64,000 nucleotides of DNA from Flavivirga algicola (GTDB taxonomy: Bacteria > Bacteroidota > Bacteroidia > Flavobacteriales > Flavobacteriaceae), in contig NZ_JABBHF010000005.1 of NCBI RefSeq assembly GCF_012910715.1, positions 124,001 to 188,000 on the forward strand, given 5' to 3'. Positions 38,151 to 46,454 of the stretch are shown here, piece after piece. Positions within the stretch are counted from its first letter, which is position 1. Each line of letters starts with the position of its first letter. Below the pieces are notes generated by a model. It was not told the origin of the DNA. It was given only the letters and a program-made list of their open reading frames with translations, and made no database searches. The position numbers were made by a program, and so were the translations under genes.

Positions 38151-39335
38151 TTATATTTTAAAGTAATCAATATAATTCTCTAAATCTTTATCACCCCGGC
38201 CAGACAAACTCAGCACTACCACATCGTCTGGTTTAAAACTTTTTTGTTCGAAAATAGCAAGGGCATGTGAGCTTTCTATAGCAGGAATAATGCCTTCTAA
38301 TTCGCATAATTTTAATCCAGCTTTCATAGCTTCGTCATCTGTAATAGCCATAAATTCTGCACGTCCTGTTTTACATAAATGGGCATGCATAGGTCCTACA
38401 CCTGGGTAATCTAAACCTGCAGATATAGAATAAGGTTCTGTTATTTGACCATCGTTTGTTTGCATTAATAAGGTTTTGCAACCATGTATAATACCTTCTT
38501 TCCCCAAAACAGATGTTGCGGCACTTTCACCAGAATCGACGCCCAAACCAGCAGCTTCAACGGCAATAATATTAACATCGGTTTCATGTAAAAAATGATA
38601 ATAGGTTCCAGCAGCATTACTTCCTCCACCTATGCAAGCTACCACATAATCGGGGTTTTCCCTTCCTTCTTGTTCTTTTAATTGCCATTTGATTTCTTCT
38701 GAAATAACAGATTGAAATTTGGTCACCATATCTGGATAGGGGTGTGGGCCAATAGCTGAACCTATAATATAATGTGTGTCTACTGGGTTGTTTATCCAAT
38801 CTCGAATCGCTTCATTGGTAGCATCTTTTAGGGTACGGCTTCCCGAAAGAGCAGGCACTACGGTAGCACCTAACATTTTCATTCTAGCTACATTGGGGGC
38901 TTGTCTTTTTATATCGATTTCTCCCATATAAACAATGCATTCTAAGCCCATTAAAGCACAAACGGTAGCGGTGGCAACACCATGTTGCCCTGCACCAGTT
39001 TCGGCAATAATTCTGTGTTTGCCCAGACGTTTTGCCATAAGTATTTGGCCAATGGTATTATTTATTTTATGGGCTCCTGTATGATTGAGATCCTCCCGTT
39101 TTAAATAAATTTTGGTATTGTATTTTTCTGAAAGGCGTTTTGCAAAATAGAGCGGGGAAGGACGTCCTACATAATCTTTTAAAAGTTGATCGAACTCCTT
39201 TTGAAACTCAGGTTCTGCCATTACTTTAAGGTAGTTTTGGCGTAACTCTTCTACATTTGGATACAGCATTTCGGGAATATATGCTCCTCCAAATTCGCCA
39301 TAGTATCCTTTTTCGTTTACGTTGTAATTTTTCAT
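38151..39335 (-). CDS. trpB: Tryptophan synthase beta subunit
   Basis: TrpB joins indole and serine with pyridoxal phosphate. The Schiff-base lysine is in [12 protein letters not shown] (Lys90) and the phosphate-binding loop is GGGSNAAG. I start at 39335 ([16 protein letters not shown], 394 residues). The in-frame ATG four codons earlier, at 39347, belongs to a repeat-type flank. That flank, GGAATGACAAAAAA, also precedes trpA and trpG. Confidence 0.96.
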   Translation of the reverse strand: MKNYNVNEKGYYGEFGGAYIPEMLYPNVEELRQNYLKVMAEPEFQKEFDQLLKDYVGRPSPLYFAKRLSEKYNTKIYLKREDLNHTGAHKINNTIGQILMAKRLGKHRIIAETGAGQHGVATATVCALMGLECIVYMGEIDIKRQAPNVARMKMLGATVVPALSGSRTLKDATNEAIRDWINNPVDTHYIIGSAIGPHPYPDMVTKFQSVISEEIKWQLKEQEGRENPDYVVACIGGGSNAAGTYYHFLHETDVNIIAVEAAGLGVDSGESAATSVLGKEGIIHGCKTLLMQTNDGQITEPYSISAGLDYPGVGPMHAHLCKTGRAEFMAITDDEAMKAGLKLCELEGIIPAIESSHALAIFEQKSFKPDDVVVLSLSGRGDKDLENYIDYFKI

Positions 39336-39347
39336 ATTTTTTGTCAT

Positions 39348-39424
39348 TCCCTCTAAGGAGAGTATCTGTTTAATTTTGATTATAATTTATAATGGATTCC
39401 GCATCACACTTCGACGCCGCTCAG
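39348..39424 (-). repeat. Repeat-derived spacer overlapping the end of trpF
   Basis: The spacer contains a TTGTCATTCC start-flank module at 39341-39350 and, at 39408-39424, ACTTCGACGCCGCTCAG. The latter is the same family as the copies at 41995 and 42888 and overlaps the trpF stop codon at 39421. Confidence 0.6.
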
Positions 39425-40089
39425 TTTATGAGTACGGATGACAAACTTTGTTTAAACTCGTTTAATTTTTCAATACTTTTCAATCCTGGTTCTATTTCGA
39501 ATTTACTATTTACATCTAAGGCATAACAATATTTTGAAGCCTCACTGTGTTTGAATTTTTTAATGTCTTCAATTTGGTCTAACCCAATACCTCCACTTAA
39601 GAAAAAAGGTTTGGTTGAGGGATAATCGTTTAATACACTCCAATCGAAGGTATACCCATTCCCCCCAGGTAATTTTCCTTTTGTGTCAAATAAAAAATAA
39701 TCACAGACACCTTCGTATGGTTTTAAAATCTCAAAATTGAATTCGTCTTTTATAGAAAATACTTTGATTATTTCAATCTGAATAGGTCTTGTATTCTTAT
39801 TACTTCGCTCCTTAAAAAACTGTTTCAGTTCTAAACAATATTCTGGTGATTCTTTTCCGTGTAATTGAACAGCTTGAAGTTGATGCTTATCTATTTGTTC
39901 GATAATATATTCCAGACTTTCGTCTACAAAAACCCCTACTTTTTTAATGGATTCTGGTAATTTTGGAATATGACTATTAAAATGTCTTGCAGATTTTTTA
40001 TAAAATATAAATCCAAGATAGTCAGGTTGCAAATTGGCAATTTGAGTGATGTTATCTTTATATTTCATTCCGCAAACTTTCAGTTTCAT
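39421..40089 (-). CDS. trpF: Phosphoribosylanthranilate isomerase
   Basis: The enzyme performs the Amadori rearrangement of phosphoribosylanthranilate. It starts KLKVCGMKYKDNI, with the catalytic cysteine, and keeps VGVFVDES, QLHGKESPEYC and FFLSGGIGLDQI; the conserved aspartate lies in FDTKGKLPGG. The last residues before the TGA (about SSVLIN) lie in a repeat and may not be ancestral. It overlaps trpC by 4 bp. Length 222 residues is normal or slightly long. Confidence 0.94.
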   Translation of the reverse strand: MKLKVCGMKYKDNITQIANLQPDYLGFIFYKKSARHFNSHIPKLPESIKKVGVFVDESLEYIIEQIDKHQLQAVQLHGKESPEYCLELKQFFKERSNKNTRPIQIEIIKVFSIKDEFNFEILKPYEGVCDYFLFDTKGKLPGGNGYTFDWSVLNDYPSTKPFFLSGGIGLDQIEDIKKFKHSEASKYCYALDVNSKFEIEPGLKSIEKLNEFKQSLSSVLIN

Positions 40090-40871
40090 GGTTGTAAGTC
40101 TTTTATAAATTGTTTGGCACTTGCGCCTGCATTATCCGTTTTCATAAAGTTTTCACCAATTAAAAACCCTTGATATCCATAAGGTTTCAATTCTTTAATA
40201 GCTTCAATATTACTGATGCCACTTTCTGAAACTTTAACAAAATCATCTGGAATTAATGAGCTTAATGTTTTGCTGGTTTCTAAACTAACTTCAAAGGTTT
40301 TTAAGTTTCTATTATTTACGCCTAGCATATCTAGCGTGGGCATGACAGATTTATGTAATTCTTCTTCGTTATGAACTTCTAATAAAACATCTAAATTCAG
40401 ACGTTTTGCAAATTCTGAGAATTGTTTAATTTCCTCTCTGGTTAAAATGGCTGCTATTAATAAAATAACATCGGCACCATGTGCTTTAGCTTCTAACAGC
40501 TGATATTCATCTATAATAAATTCTTTTCGAAGTAATGGTAAATTACAGCTTGCTCTGGCAAGTAATAAATCGTCTAGGGAACCACCAAAATACTTGCCAT
40601 CTGTTAAAACCGACATACCGCAAACGCCTGCATCTTCGTAACCTTTTGCTACATCTTGAACGTTTAGACTTTGATTTATTACTGATTTTGAGGGTGAACG
40701 TCTTTTATGTTCTGCAATAATACCTGATTTGCTGTGTCGTAAGTTATGTGCTAGGGAAATCGTTTCTCTTTGGAACAAAACAGATTGTTCTAATTGCGTT
40801 ACTGGAATTAAACTTTTTCGAAGGTCAACTTCCTTACGTTTGTCTTTAACTATTTTATCTAATATGGTCAT
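40086..40871 (-). CDS. trpC: Indole-3-glycerol phosphate synthase
   Basis: The enzyme closes the indole ring with loss of CO2. The barrel motifs are IIAEHKRRSPSKS (with the catalytic lysine), LTDGKYFGGSLDDL, PLLRKEFIIDEYQ and GVNNRNLKTFEV, and it ends with SESGI and GFLIGENFM. Length is 261 residues. Its 3' end overlaps trpF. An 88-nt spacer before it contains a CAGTGTT/CAGTAATCAGTG-type short repeat. Confidence 0.95.
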   Translation of the reverse strand: MTILDKIVKDKRKEVDLRKSLIPVTQLEQSVLFQRETISLAHNLRHSKSGIIAEHKRRSPSKSVINQSLNVQDVAKGYEDAGVCGMSVLTDGKYFGGSLDDLLLARASCNLPLLRKEFIIDEYQLLEAKAHGADVILLIAAILTREEIKQFSEFAKRLNLDVLLEVHNEEELHKSVMPTLDMLGVNNRNLKTFEVSLETSKTLSSLIPDDFVKVSESGISNIEAIKELKPYGYQGFLIGENFMKTDNAGASAKQFIKDLQP

Positions 40872-40959
40872 TTGTGGTTTTCAGTGTTAGGTAATCGGTG
40901 TTCAGTAATCAGTGAAATGGGATAATGTTTCGAACTGTTTATTGCATACTGTAAAATCA

Positions 40960-41952
40960 TTATTTACTTAACTCAATTAATGTATCTAAACTCGCTTTCG
41001 CCTTTCCTGAAAGCAGTGATTCTTTTGCTTGCTCAAAACCTTCTTTGTGGCTAATTTGCTTGGTTGTTGCTATGGCTAAGCCAGCATTAGCACAAACCAC
41101 ATTGTTCTGAGGTTCGGTTCCTTTTCCTTCGATAACATTTACGAATATTTTGGCAGCATCTTCAACCGTATTTCCTCCAAAAATAGATTCTTGAGTGATT
41201 GTTGAAATCCCTAAATCTTCTGGTGAAAACATGGTTTCGGAATTATTAGAAATAACTTTAGTATTGCCTGTTAGAGAAATTTCATCATAACCATCTAATG
41301 CGTGAACGATACTATAATTTTTATCTGTATTTTGATATAAATAGCCATATAAGCGTAACAATTCCAGATTAAAAACTCCTACCATTTGGTTTTTAGGAAA
41401 TGACGGATTAACCATGGGGCCTAGCATATTAAAAAATGTTTTTACACCTAGTTCGCGACGAATAGGCGCTACATTTTTCATGGCAGGATGGAATAATGGC
41501 GCATGCAGAACACAAATACCTGCTTTGTCAATTGATTTTTTTAGGAAATCTTCGTCATTAGAAAATTTAATACCTAAATGTTCCATAACATTCGAAGACC
41601 CGCAAGCAGAAGATACGCCATAGTTACCGTGTTTAGCTACTTTAACTCCAGCTCCAGCAGATACAAATGATGATAGGGTTGAGATATTAAAAGTGTCTTT
41701 GCCATCACCACCAGTTCCGCAAAGATCAATAGCATTAAAGTCTTTTAAATCTATGGCAATACATAATTCTAAAAGGGCATCTCTAAAACCACGTAACTCC
41801 TCCAAGGTAATACTTCGCATCATAAAAACCGTAAGAAAAGATGCAATTTGGCTTTGGTTGTACATGCCGTTAGAGATGTTTACCAATACTTGTTTTGCTT
41901 CTTCACTTGAAATGCTTTCGTGATTTATAAGTCTGTTTAATAAGTCTTTCAT
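40960..41952 (-). CDS. trpD: Anthranilate phosphoribosyltransferase
   Basis: The enzyme joins anthranilate to PRPP. The PRPP site is CGTGGDGKDTFNIST and the anthranilate site includes KHGNYGVSSACGSSNVME. Helical start ISSEEAKQVLVNI and HALDGYDEIS are conserved. At 330 residues it is full length and not fused to trpG. The 5' flank is the beginning of a long repeat at 41964. Confidence 0.95.
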   Translation of the reverse strand: MKDLLNRLINHESISSEEAKQVLVNISNGMYNQSQIASFLTVFMMRSITLEELRGFRDALLELCIAIDLKDFNAIDLCGTGGDGKDTFNISTLSSFVSAGAGVKVAKHGNYGVSSACGSSNVMEHLGIKFSNDEDFLKKSIDKAGICVLHAPLFHPAMKNVAPIRRELGVKTFFNMLGPMVNPSFPKNQMVGVFNLELLRLYGYLYQNTDKNYSIVHALDGYDEISLTGNTKVISNNSETMFSPEDLGISTITQESIFGGNTVEDAAKIFVNVIEGKGTEPQNNVVCANAGLAIATTKQISHKEGFEQAKESLLSGKAKASLDTLIELSK

Positions 41953-41963
41953 TTTTCTCTTTT

Positions 41964-42178
41964 TATTTGTTCATTTTGTCCTAAATACAAAATCCTTCGA
42001 CTACGCTCAGGATAAACTAAGCCAAAAATCATATCAAGATTAGGAAATTGCTAAAGCAATATTCACTTTCTGAATTACGTGCTTGAAGCTGTGCTTCGCA
42101 TCTCCATTCCTTCTTTTATTATTTCTGAATTTTGATGATTCCGACTGTGTCGGAACTCCAAGTTCAATTCAGATTTCA
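41964..42178 (-). repeat. Long intergenic repeat, copy 1 (between trpG and trpD)
   Basis: About 215 bp similar throughout to the copy at 42857. Shared pieces in order on the plus strand: TTTGTTCATTTTGTC, ACAAAATCCTTCGACTACGC, AGCCAAAAATCAT, AGGAAATTGC, ACGTGCTT, CATCTCCAT, TTCCGACT.TGTCGGAA. The last is an inverted repeat. It lies 12 bp upstream of the trpD start. Confidence 0.85.
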
Positions 42179-42242
42179 TTGTTTAATTATCATTATAACC
42201 TTTTCAACTGAGTAGGTACGGCTCACTGCTTACAGAATACTG

Positions 42243-42809
42243 CTAACTATTAAGCCAGTTTTCTAATATTTTTTTTCCGTTTGGTGTTAATACAGATTCT
42301 GGATGATACTGAACGCCTTTTACATCGTAGACTTTATGTCGCAACGACATGACTTGTCCGTTTTCATCAAACGAAGTGGCTTCTAAACTATCAGGTAAAT
42401 CAGGGTTGACTACCCAAGAATGATATCTGCCAACTTCTATATTTTTATTCAGACCTTCAAAAATGGGCTCGTCATCGACACTAATGGTGACATTTGTTGA
42501 AACACCATGATATACTTCATCTAAATTAATGAGCGATCCACCAAAAACCTCACCAATAGCTTGCTGTCCTAAACAAACACCTAAAATACTTTTAGTAGGA
42601 GCAAATCTTTCAATGATTGGTTTTAATAAACCAGCTTCATCTGGAATACCTGGACCTGGAGATAATACAATTTTATCAAAAGGTTCTACATCATCTAAAA
42701 CCAATTTATCATTTCTAACAACGATTACCTCACAATTTAAATCTTCTAGGTAATGAACTAAATTGTATGTAAAACTGTCGTAATTATCTATAACTAATAC
42801 TTTTGTCAT
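42243..42809 (-). CDS. trpG: Anthranilate synthase component II (glutamine amidotransferase)
   Basis: TrpG supplies ammonia from glutamine to TrpE. The class I triad is Cys79 in GVCLGQQAIG and His/Glu in VQYHPESVLT. It starts VLVIDNYDSFTYNLVHYL, typical for TrpG/PabA. As no separate pabA is in the window it might serve both pathways. At 188 residues it is full length. The start flank is the GACAAAAAATG module. Confidence 0.95.
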   Translation of the reverse strand: MTKVLVIDNYDSFTYNLVHYLEDLNCEVIVVRNDKLVLDDVEPFDKIVLSPGPGIPDEAGLLKPIIERFAPTKSILGVCLGQQAIGEVFGGSLINLDEVYHGVSTNVTISVDDEPIFEGLNKNIEVGRYHSWVVNPDLPDSLEATSFDENGQVMSLRHKVYDVKGVQYHPESVLTPNGKKILENWLNS

Positions 42810-42814
42810 TTTTT

Positions 42815-42838
42815 GTCATTCCTACCTTGGCAGGGATT
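42815..42838 (-). repeat. Small palindromic module before trpG
   Basis: GTCATTCCTACCTTGGCAGGGA lies five bases before the trpG start codon. It is related to GTCATTCCTGCGAAAGCAGG before trpA (37861) and GTCATTCCCTCTAAGG before trpB (39343). Confidence 0.65.
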
Positions 42839-42856
42839 TATTTTTAGTTAAACTTT

Positions 42857-43062
42857 TTCTTTGTTCATTTTGTCTTGATACAAAATCCTTCGACTACGCT
42901 TAGGATAAATCAAGCCAAAAATCATGTCAAAATCAGGAAATTGCTTAAGCATCATTCGCTTCCAAAACTACGTGCTTAAAGCTTCGCTTTACATCTCCAT
43001 GTCTTCACTCATTATTTGTTGATTTTGACTTTTCCGACTATGTCGGAATTTCAAGATTGATT
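42857..43062 (-). repeat. Long intergenic repeat, copy 2 (between trpE and trpG)
   Basis: About 205 bp, same order of pieces and same orientation as copy 1: TTTGTTCATTTTGTC, ACAAAATCCTTCGACTACGC, AGCCAAAAATCAT, AGGAAATTGC, ACGTGCTT, CATCTCCAT, TTCCGACTATGTCGGAA. No coding frame spans it. Confidence 0.85.
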
Positions 43063-43108
43063 TATATTTTAAGTTTCTATTTCTATTCTTTAATTAATTC
43101 CTGACTTT

Positions 43109-44512
43109 TTATATTTCTTCTGCTAATTCAATAGCCTTTGTTAATGCTCCTAATTTATTATATACTTCTTGTAATTCGTTTTCCGAGTTGGATTTTGAAA
43201 CTAACCCAGCACCAGCTTGCCAATGTAGCTTGTGGTTTTTACTCAAGAAGGTTCTAATCATAATGGCATGATTAAAATTACCTTCAAAATCCATAAAGCC
43301 TATAGCACCACCATAAAAAGAACGACTTGTTTTTTCGTATTGCTCGATAAGTTGCATTGCTCTGTGTTTTGGTGCGCCGCTCAATGTTCCCGCAGGAAAT
43401 GTGTCGGCAACCACCTGCATCGTAGAGGTGTCTTGATGTTTTTGACCAGTAACCTTACTTACTAAGTGAATAACGTGAGAGAAAAACTGAACTTCTCTGT
43501 AAGTATCCACATTAACACGGCTTCCGTGACGACTCAAATCGTTTCTGGCTAAATCTACTAACATAACATGCTCAGCATTTTCTTTATCATCTTTAACCAA
43601 TTTCTTAGCTAATTTGGCATCTTGAGAATCATTCCCAGTGCGTTTAAATGTTCCTGCTATGGGGTGAATCTCGGCTTTGCCATCACTTACAATAAGTTGT
43701 GCTTCTGGCGAACTACCAAAAATCTTAAAATTGCCGTAATCGAAATAAAATAGGTAAGGGGAAGGGTTTATGCTTCTTAAAGCACGGTATACATTAAATT
43801 CATCGCCTTTAAATTCTTGTGCAAAGCTTTTAGATAAAACCAACTGAAATACATCCCCTCTAGCACAGTGCTTTTTTGCTAACTCTACATGCGTTTTATA
43901 TTCATCATCTGTTAGATTAGAGGTAATGTCTCCTTTTGAGTAAAAACTGTAAGAAGCAAAGTTTTTAACTTTGATGAGGTGGTCTATTTCATCAATATTA
44001 TTTTCAGTATTATGACAATGAGCAAAAATATAGGCTTCGTTTTTATGATGATTTATGGCAATGATATTCTGATAAACAGCATAGTATACATCTGGAATGT
44101 GTGTTGAATCATCTTTTTTAGAAATGTCAATATCTTCGAAGTAACGAACAGCATCATAGGCTATATAACCAAAAATACCATTATTTATAAATTTAAATTC
44201 GGTATCAGAATTAACGTCGAATCGCTTAGTGAATTGGTGTATTTCTTCAGAGACGTCAATACCATCCGTTATTGGTTTTTCTATAGTACTTCCATCTGGA
44301 AATGTTTGATTAATAACTTCATTTTCAACTTTGATAGAAGCTATCGGATTAAAACAGATATAAGAAAAACTGTTGTCATTTGCATGATAATCACTACTTT
44401 CTAGTAAAATACTGTTAGGATACTTATCTCTAATTTTTAAGTAAATACTAACAGGTGTAATCGTATCTGCCAGAATTTTTTTGTAATGCGTGTATAAATT
44501 ATATGTTGTCAT
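43109..44512 (-). CDS. trpE: Anthranilate synthase component I
   Basis: TrpE makes anthranilate from chorismate with ammonia from TrpG. The N-terminal half contains ILLESSDYHANDNSFSY, where LLES is part of the tryptophan feedback site. The catalytic half shows DLARNDLSRHG, FPAGTLSGAPKHRAM and GGAIGFMDFEGN. It is 467 residues long. It is the first structural gene and follows the attenuator by about 30 nt. Confidence 0.96.
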   Translation of the reverse strand: MTTYNLYTHYKKILADTITPVSIYLKIRDKYPNSILLESSDYHANDNSFSYICFNPIASIKVENEVINQTFPDGSTIEKPITDGIDVSEEIHQFTKRFDVNSDTEFKFINNGIFGYIAYDAVRYFEDIDISKKDDSTHIPDVYYAVYQNIIAINHHKNEAYIFAHCHNTENNIDEIDHLIKVKNFASYSFYSKGDITSNLTDDEYKTHVELAKKHCARGDVFQLVLSKSFAQEFKGDEFNVYRALRSINPSPYLFYFDYGNFKIFGSSPEAQLIVSDGKAEIHPIAGTFKRTGNDSQDAKLAKKLVKDDKENAEHVMLVDLARNDLSRHGSRVNVDTYREVQFFSHVIHLVSKVTGQKHQDTSTMQVVADTFPAGTLSGAPKHRAMQLIEQYEKTSRSFYGGAIGFMDFEGNFNHAIMIRTFLSKNHKLHWQAGAGLVSKSNSENELQEVYNKLGALTKAIELAEEI

Positions 44513-44542
44513 ATTAATTTTTATTATTAAAAATATGTATTA

Positions 44543-44574
44543 AAAAAGGCTTGTCGTGAATGACAAGCCTTTTT
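44543..44574 (-). terminator. trp attenuator terminator
   Basis: Perfect 8-bp G/C-rich arms, GGCTTGTC at 44548-44555 and GACAAGCC at 44562-44569, enclose a 6-nt loop and are extended by A/T pairs. Transcribed leftward, the stem ends in a U run (plus-strand A run at 44542-44547), about 30 nt before trpE. TCGTGAA at 44554-44560 can pair with TTCACGA at 44608-44614 in the leader, giving a candidate antiterminator. Confidence 0.88.
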
Positions 44575-44608
44575 CGATATTTTAAGTTTTAAATATACTA
44601 GGTTTTCT

Positions 44609-44665
44609 TCACGAACGTAAGTTTCTGAAGCTCCACCACCAAGTATTATTTAAAATTGTATTCAT
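44609..44665 (-). CDS. trpL: trp operon leader peptide
   Basis: An 18-codon frame from the ATG at 44665 to the TGA at 44609 reads MNTILNNTWWWSFRNLRS, with three tandem Trp codons at 44641-44633. It lies between a TAnnTTTG promoter and an intrinsic terminator ahead of trpE. This is the layout of ribosome-mediated attenuation. When Trp-tRNA is short, the ribosome should stall on the TGG codons, break the CTTCA/TGAAG stem (44626-44630 with 44607-44611) and free TCGTGAA to pair with the terminator loop. The stall logic is established for proteobacterial trp leaders; its use here is inference. Confidence 0.85.
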   Translation of the reverse strand: MNTILNNTWWWSFRNLRS

Positions 44666-44684
44666 CTTTAATTTTTTGTTGGTT

Positions 44685-44715
44685 CAAATATAGAAATGAA
44701 AATATAAATACGCAA
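44685..44715 (-). promoter_or_regulatory. trp operon promoter
   Basis: On the minus strand TTG (44715-44713), a 20-nt spacer and TATATTTG (44692-44685) match the phylum consensus. Transcription would begin near 44678, about 13 nt before the leader ATG. Confidence 0.75.
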
Positions 44716-44791
44716 TAGTTTAAAACATTTTTTATTTAAAAGTTTGTTAAACTATAATATAAACAGTGAAGTATTAATTAAATTTAGGGCT

Positions 44792-45340
44792 ATGAAATTA
44801 AAACTGTTAATTGTTGCAATATTAATAATAACATCAAGTTGTAAGAACGAAAACAAAATTGCTGAAGAAAGCACAGATGTTGCTAAAAAAGAAGCTGATA
44901 ACACTATAGATCCTAATGATATCGTATTGGAGGTATACGATTATAAAGGTTTTGAAAAATTTCTTAAAAAGAAAGACGATAAAATATATGTTATTAATTT
45001 TTGGGCAACTTGGTGCAAACCTTGCGTAAAGGAGTTGCCATATTTCGAAAAATTAAACGAGCAATACAGCGATAAAAATGTAGAAGTTATTTTGGTTAGT
45101 TTAGATTTTCCTCATTTATATGAGTCTAAACTAAAACCTTTCATTAAGAAGAAAAATTTAAAATCTAAAGTAATCGCTTTAGATGATGCCGATATGAATT
45201 CATGGATACCAAAAGTAGATGAAGATTGGTCTGGAGCCATACCAGCAACTCTTATATATAAAAACGAGGCCAGTAAATTTTTTGAGGGATCGTTTACTTA
45301 TGAAACGTTAGAAACAGAGATTAAACATTTTTTAAAATAA
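44792..45340 (+). CDS. TlpA-like thioredoxin-fold lipoprotein
   Basis: I start at 44792 (MKLKLLIVAILIITSSC), which gives a clean lipoprotein signal with Cys17; the open frame extends 16 codons further without a signal-like sequence. The mature 166 residues hold a thioredoxin fold with FWATWCKPCVKELPYF, the redox pair being WCKPC. It should act outside the inner membrane as a thiol-disulfide reductase. It is 7 nt before a second thioredoxin-fold gene. Confidence 0.88.
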   Translation: MKLKLLIVAILIITSSCKNENKIAEESTDVAKKEADNTIDPNDIVLEVYDYKGFEKFLKKKDDKIYVINFWATWCKPCVKELPYFEKLNEQYSDKNVEVILVSLDFPHLYESKLKPFIKKKNLKSKVIALDDADMNSWIPKVDEDWSGAIPATLIYKNEASKFFEGSFTYETLETEIKHFLK

Positions 45341-45347
45341 ATATAAT

Positions 45348-45971
45348 ATGAAAAAGATAGTCAAGATAATTTCGGTAGCATTTGTTGTGCTTTCCATAAG
45401 TGCATTTACAATGTATAAAACAGCCTCAACAGATGGAGGATATAAAATAGGTGATATCGCTGAGGATTTTTCGCTTGAAAATGTAGACGGTAATATGGTT
45501 TCGTTATCAGATTATAAAGATGCTAAAGGTTTTATAGTCACATTTACTTGTAACACGTGTCCTTATGCTGTTATGTATGAAGATAGAATTAACGATTTAA
45601 ACAAAAAGTATGCTTCAAAAGGGTTTCCCGTAATTGCTATCATGCCAAATAATACAGATGTGAAGCCTGGCGATAATATGGAGGCCATGAAAACACGTGC
45701 AAAAAGTAAAGGTTTTACTTTCCCTTATTTGTTAGATAAGGGACAAAAGGTGTATCCTAAATTTGGAGCTACTAAAACGCCTCACATATTCTTATTACAA
45801 AAAACAGATAAAGGTCATGTGGTAAAGTACATAGGTGCTATAGATGATAATTATAAAAGTGCTTCGGCAGTAAAGACAAAGTATGTTGAGAATGCTGTTG
45901 ATGCCCTTTTGGAAGGAAAAGAAGTTAAACAAACAGAAACCAAGGCTATTGGTTGTTCTATAAAGGTTTAG
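45348..45971 (+). CDS. Redoxin/AhpC-TSA-type thioredoxin-fold protein, exported
   Basis: A hydrophobic N-terminus (about 5-22) exports or anchors this 207-residue protein. The fold begins IGDIAEDFSLENVDG and has TCNTCPYAVMYEDRI as its active site (CNTC), with a cis-proline loop at TKTPHIFLLQ. This matches the thioredoxin-family proteins of unknown partner common in Bacteroidota. It forms a pair with the TlpA-like gene and probably shares its substrate system. Confidence 0.85.
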   Translation: MKKIVKIISVAFVVLSISAFTMYKTASTDGGYKIGDIAEDFSLENVDGNMVSLSDYKDAKGFIVTFTCNTCPYAVMYEDRINDLNKKYASKGFPVIAIMPNNTDVKPGDNMEAMKTRAKSKGFTFPYLLDKGQKVYPKFGATKTPHIFLLQKTDKGHVVKYIGAIDDNYKSASAVKTKYVENAVDALLEGKEVKQTETKAIGCSIKV

Positions 45972-46042
45972 GATATGTCTTTGTTAGTGTACAAAATCTA
46001 AAAAGTAAATAGAACCTAAATATGTAGTTTAATATTTACAAC

Positions 46043-46074
46043 AATCTGAAGTGTAATACTTCAGATTTTTTTTC
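46043..46074 (+). terminator. Terminator after the thioredoxin pair
   Basis: AATCTGAAGT (46043-46052) and ACTTCAGATT (46058-46067) form a perfect 10-bp stem, followed by TTTTTTT. Confidence 0.92.
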
Positions 46075-46094
46075 GTCTATAATTTTAGATGTAC

Positions 46095-46102
46095 TAATTT
46101 TG
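46095..46102 (+). promoter_or_regulatory. Predicted -7 element for the rhodanese pair
   Basis: TAATTTTG fits TAnnTTTG. It overlaps the upstream TTG of the open frame and so supports the ATG at 46130. Confidence 0.55.
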
Positions 46103-46129
46103 TACCTACGTAAATTATATTTAAAAAAA

Positions 46130-46447
46130 ATGGAAGATTTAACACAAGATGAATGGGCATCGCAACTAGCTGATGACAATAACGCAGTTGTATTAGATGT
46201 AAGAACAGATGAAGAAGTTGCCGATGGTATTATAGCTAATGCCATACATATAGATATATATAGGGGGCAGGAGTTTATTTCAGAAATCGAAGATTTAGAT
46301 AAAAACAAAAATTATTATGTTTATTGCCGTTCAGGTAATAGAAGTGGTCAAGCCTGCTCTATTATGGAAGAGCTAGGTTTTGAAAATACTTATAATCTTG
46401 AAGGTGGTATTTTAGAATGGGCAGGCGACTTGGTCGATTTAGATTAA
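46130..46447 (+). CDS. Cytoplasmic single-domain rhodanese
   Basis: The 105-residue protein has VVLDVRTDEEVADG and the active loop YCRSGNRSG with the persulfide-forming cysteine. No signal peptide is seen with the ATG start at 46130, and the ten codons before it overlap the promoter. Rhodaneses carry sulfane sulfur. It is 7 nt before a second, exported rhodanese. Confidence 0.88.
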   Translation: MEDLTQDEWASQLADDNNAVVLDVRTDEEVADGIIANAIHIDIYRGQEFISEIEDLDKNKNYYVYCRSGNRSGQACSIMEELGFENTYNLEGGILEWAGDLVDLD

Positions 46448-46454
46448 TAACCGA

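Noticed and set aside
37908-38183. 91-residue open frame between trpB and trpA
   Set aside because: It lies in repeat DNA and runs antisense into trpB; its composition reflects the inverted repeats.
44556-44614. RNA-binding regulation of trp by TRAP instead of leader translation
   Set aside because: No series of regularly spaced GAG/UAG triplets is seen in the leader, whereas tandem Trp codons are.
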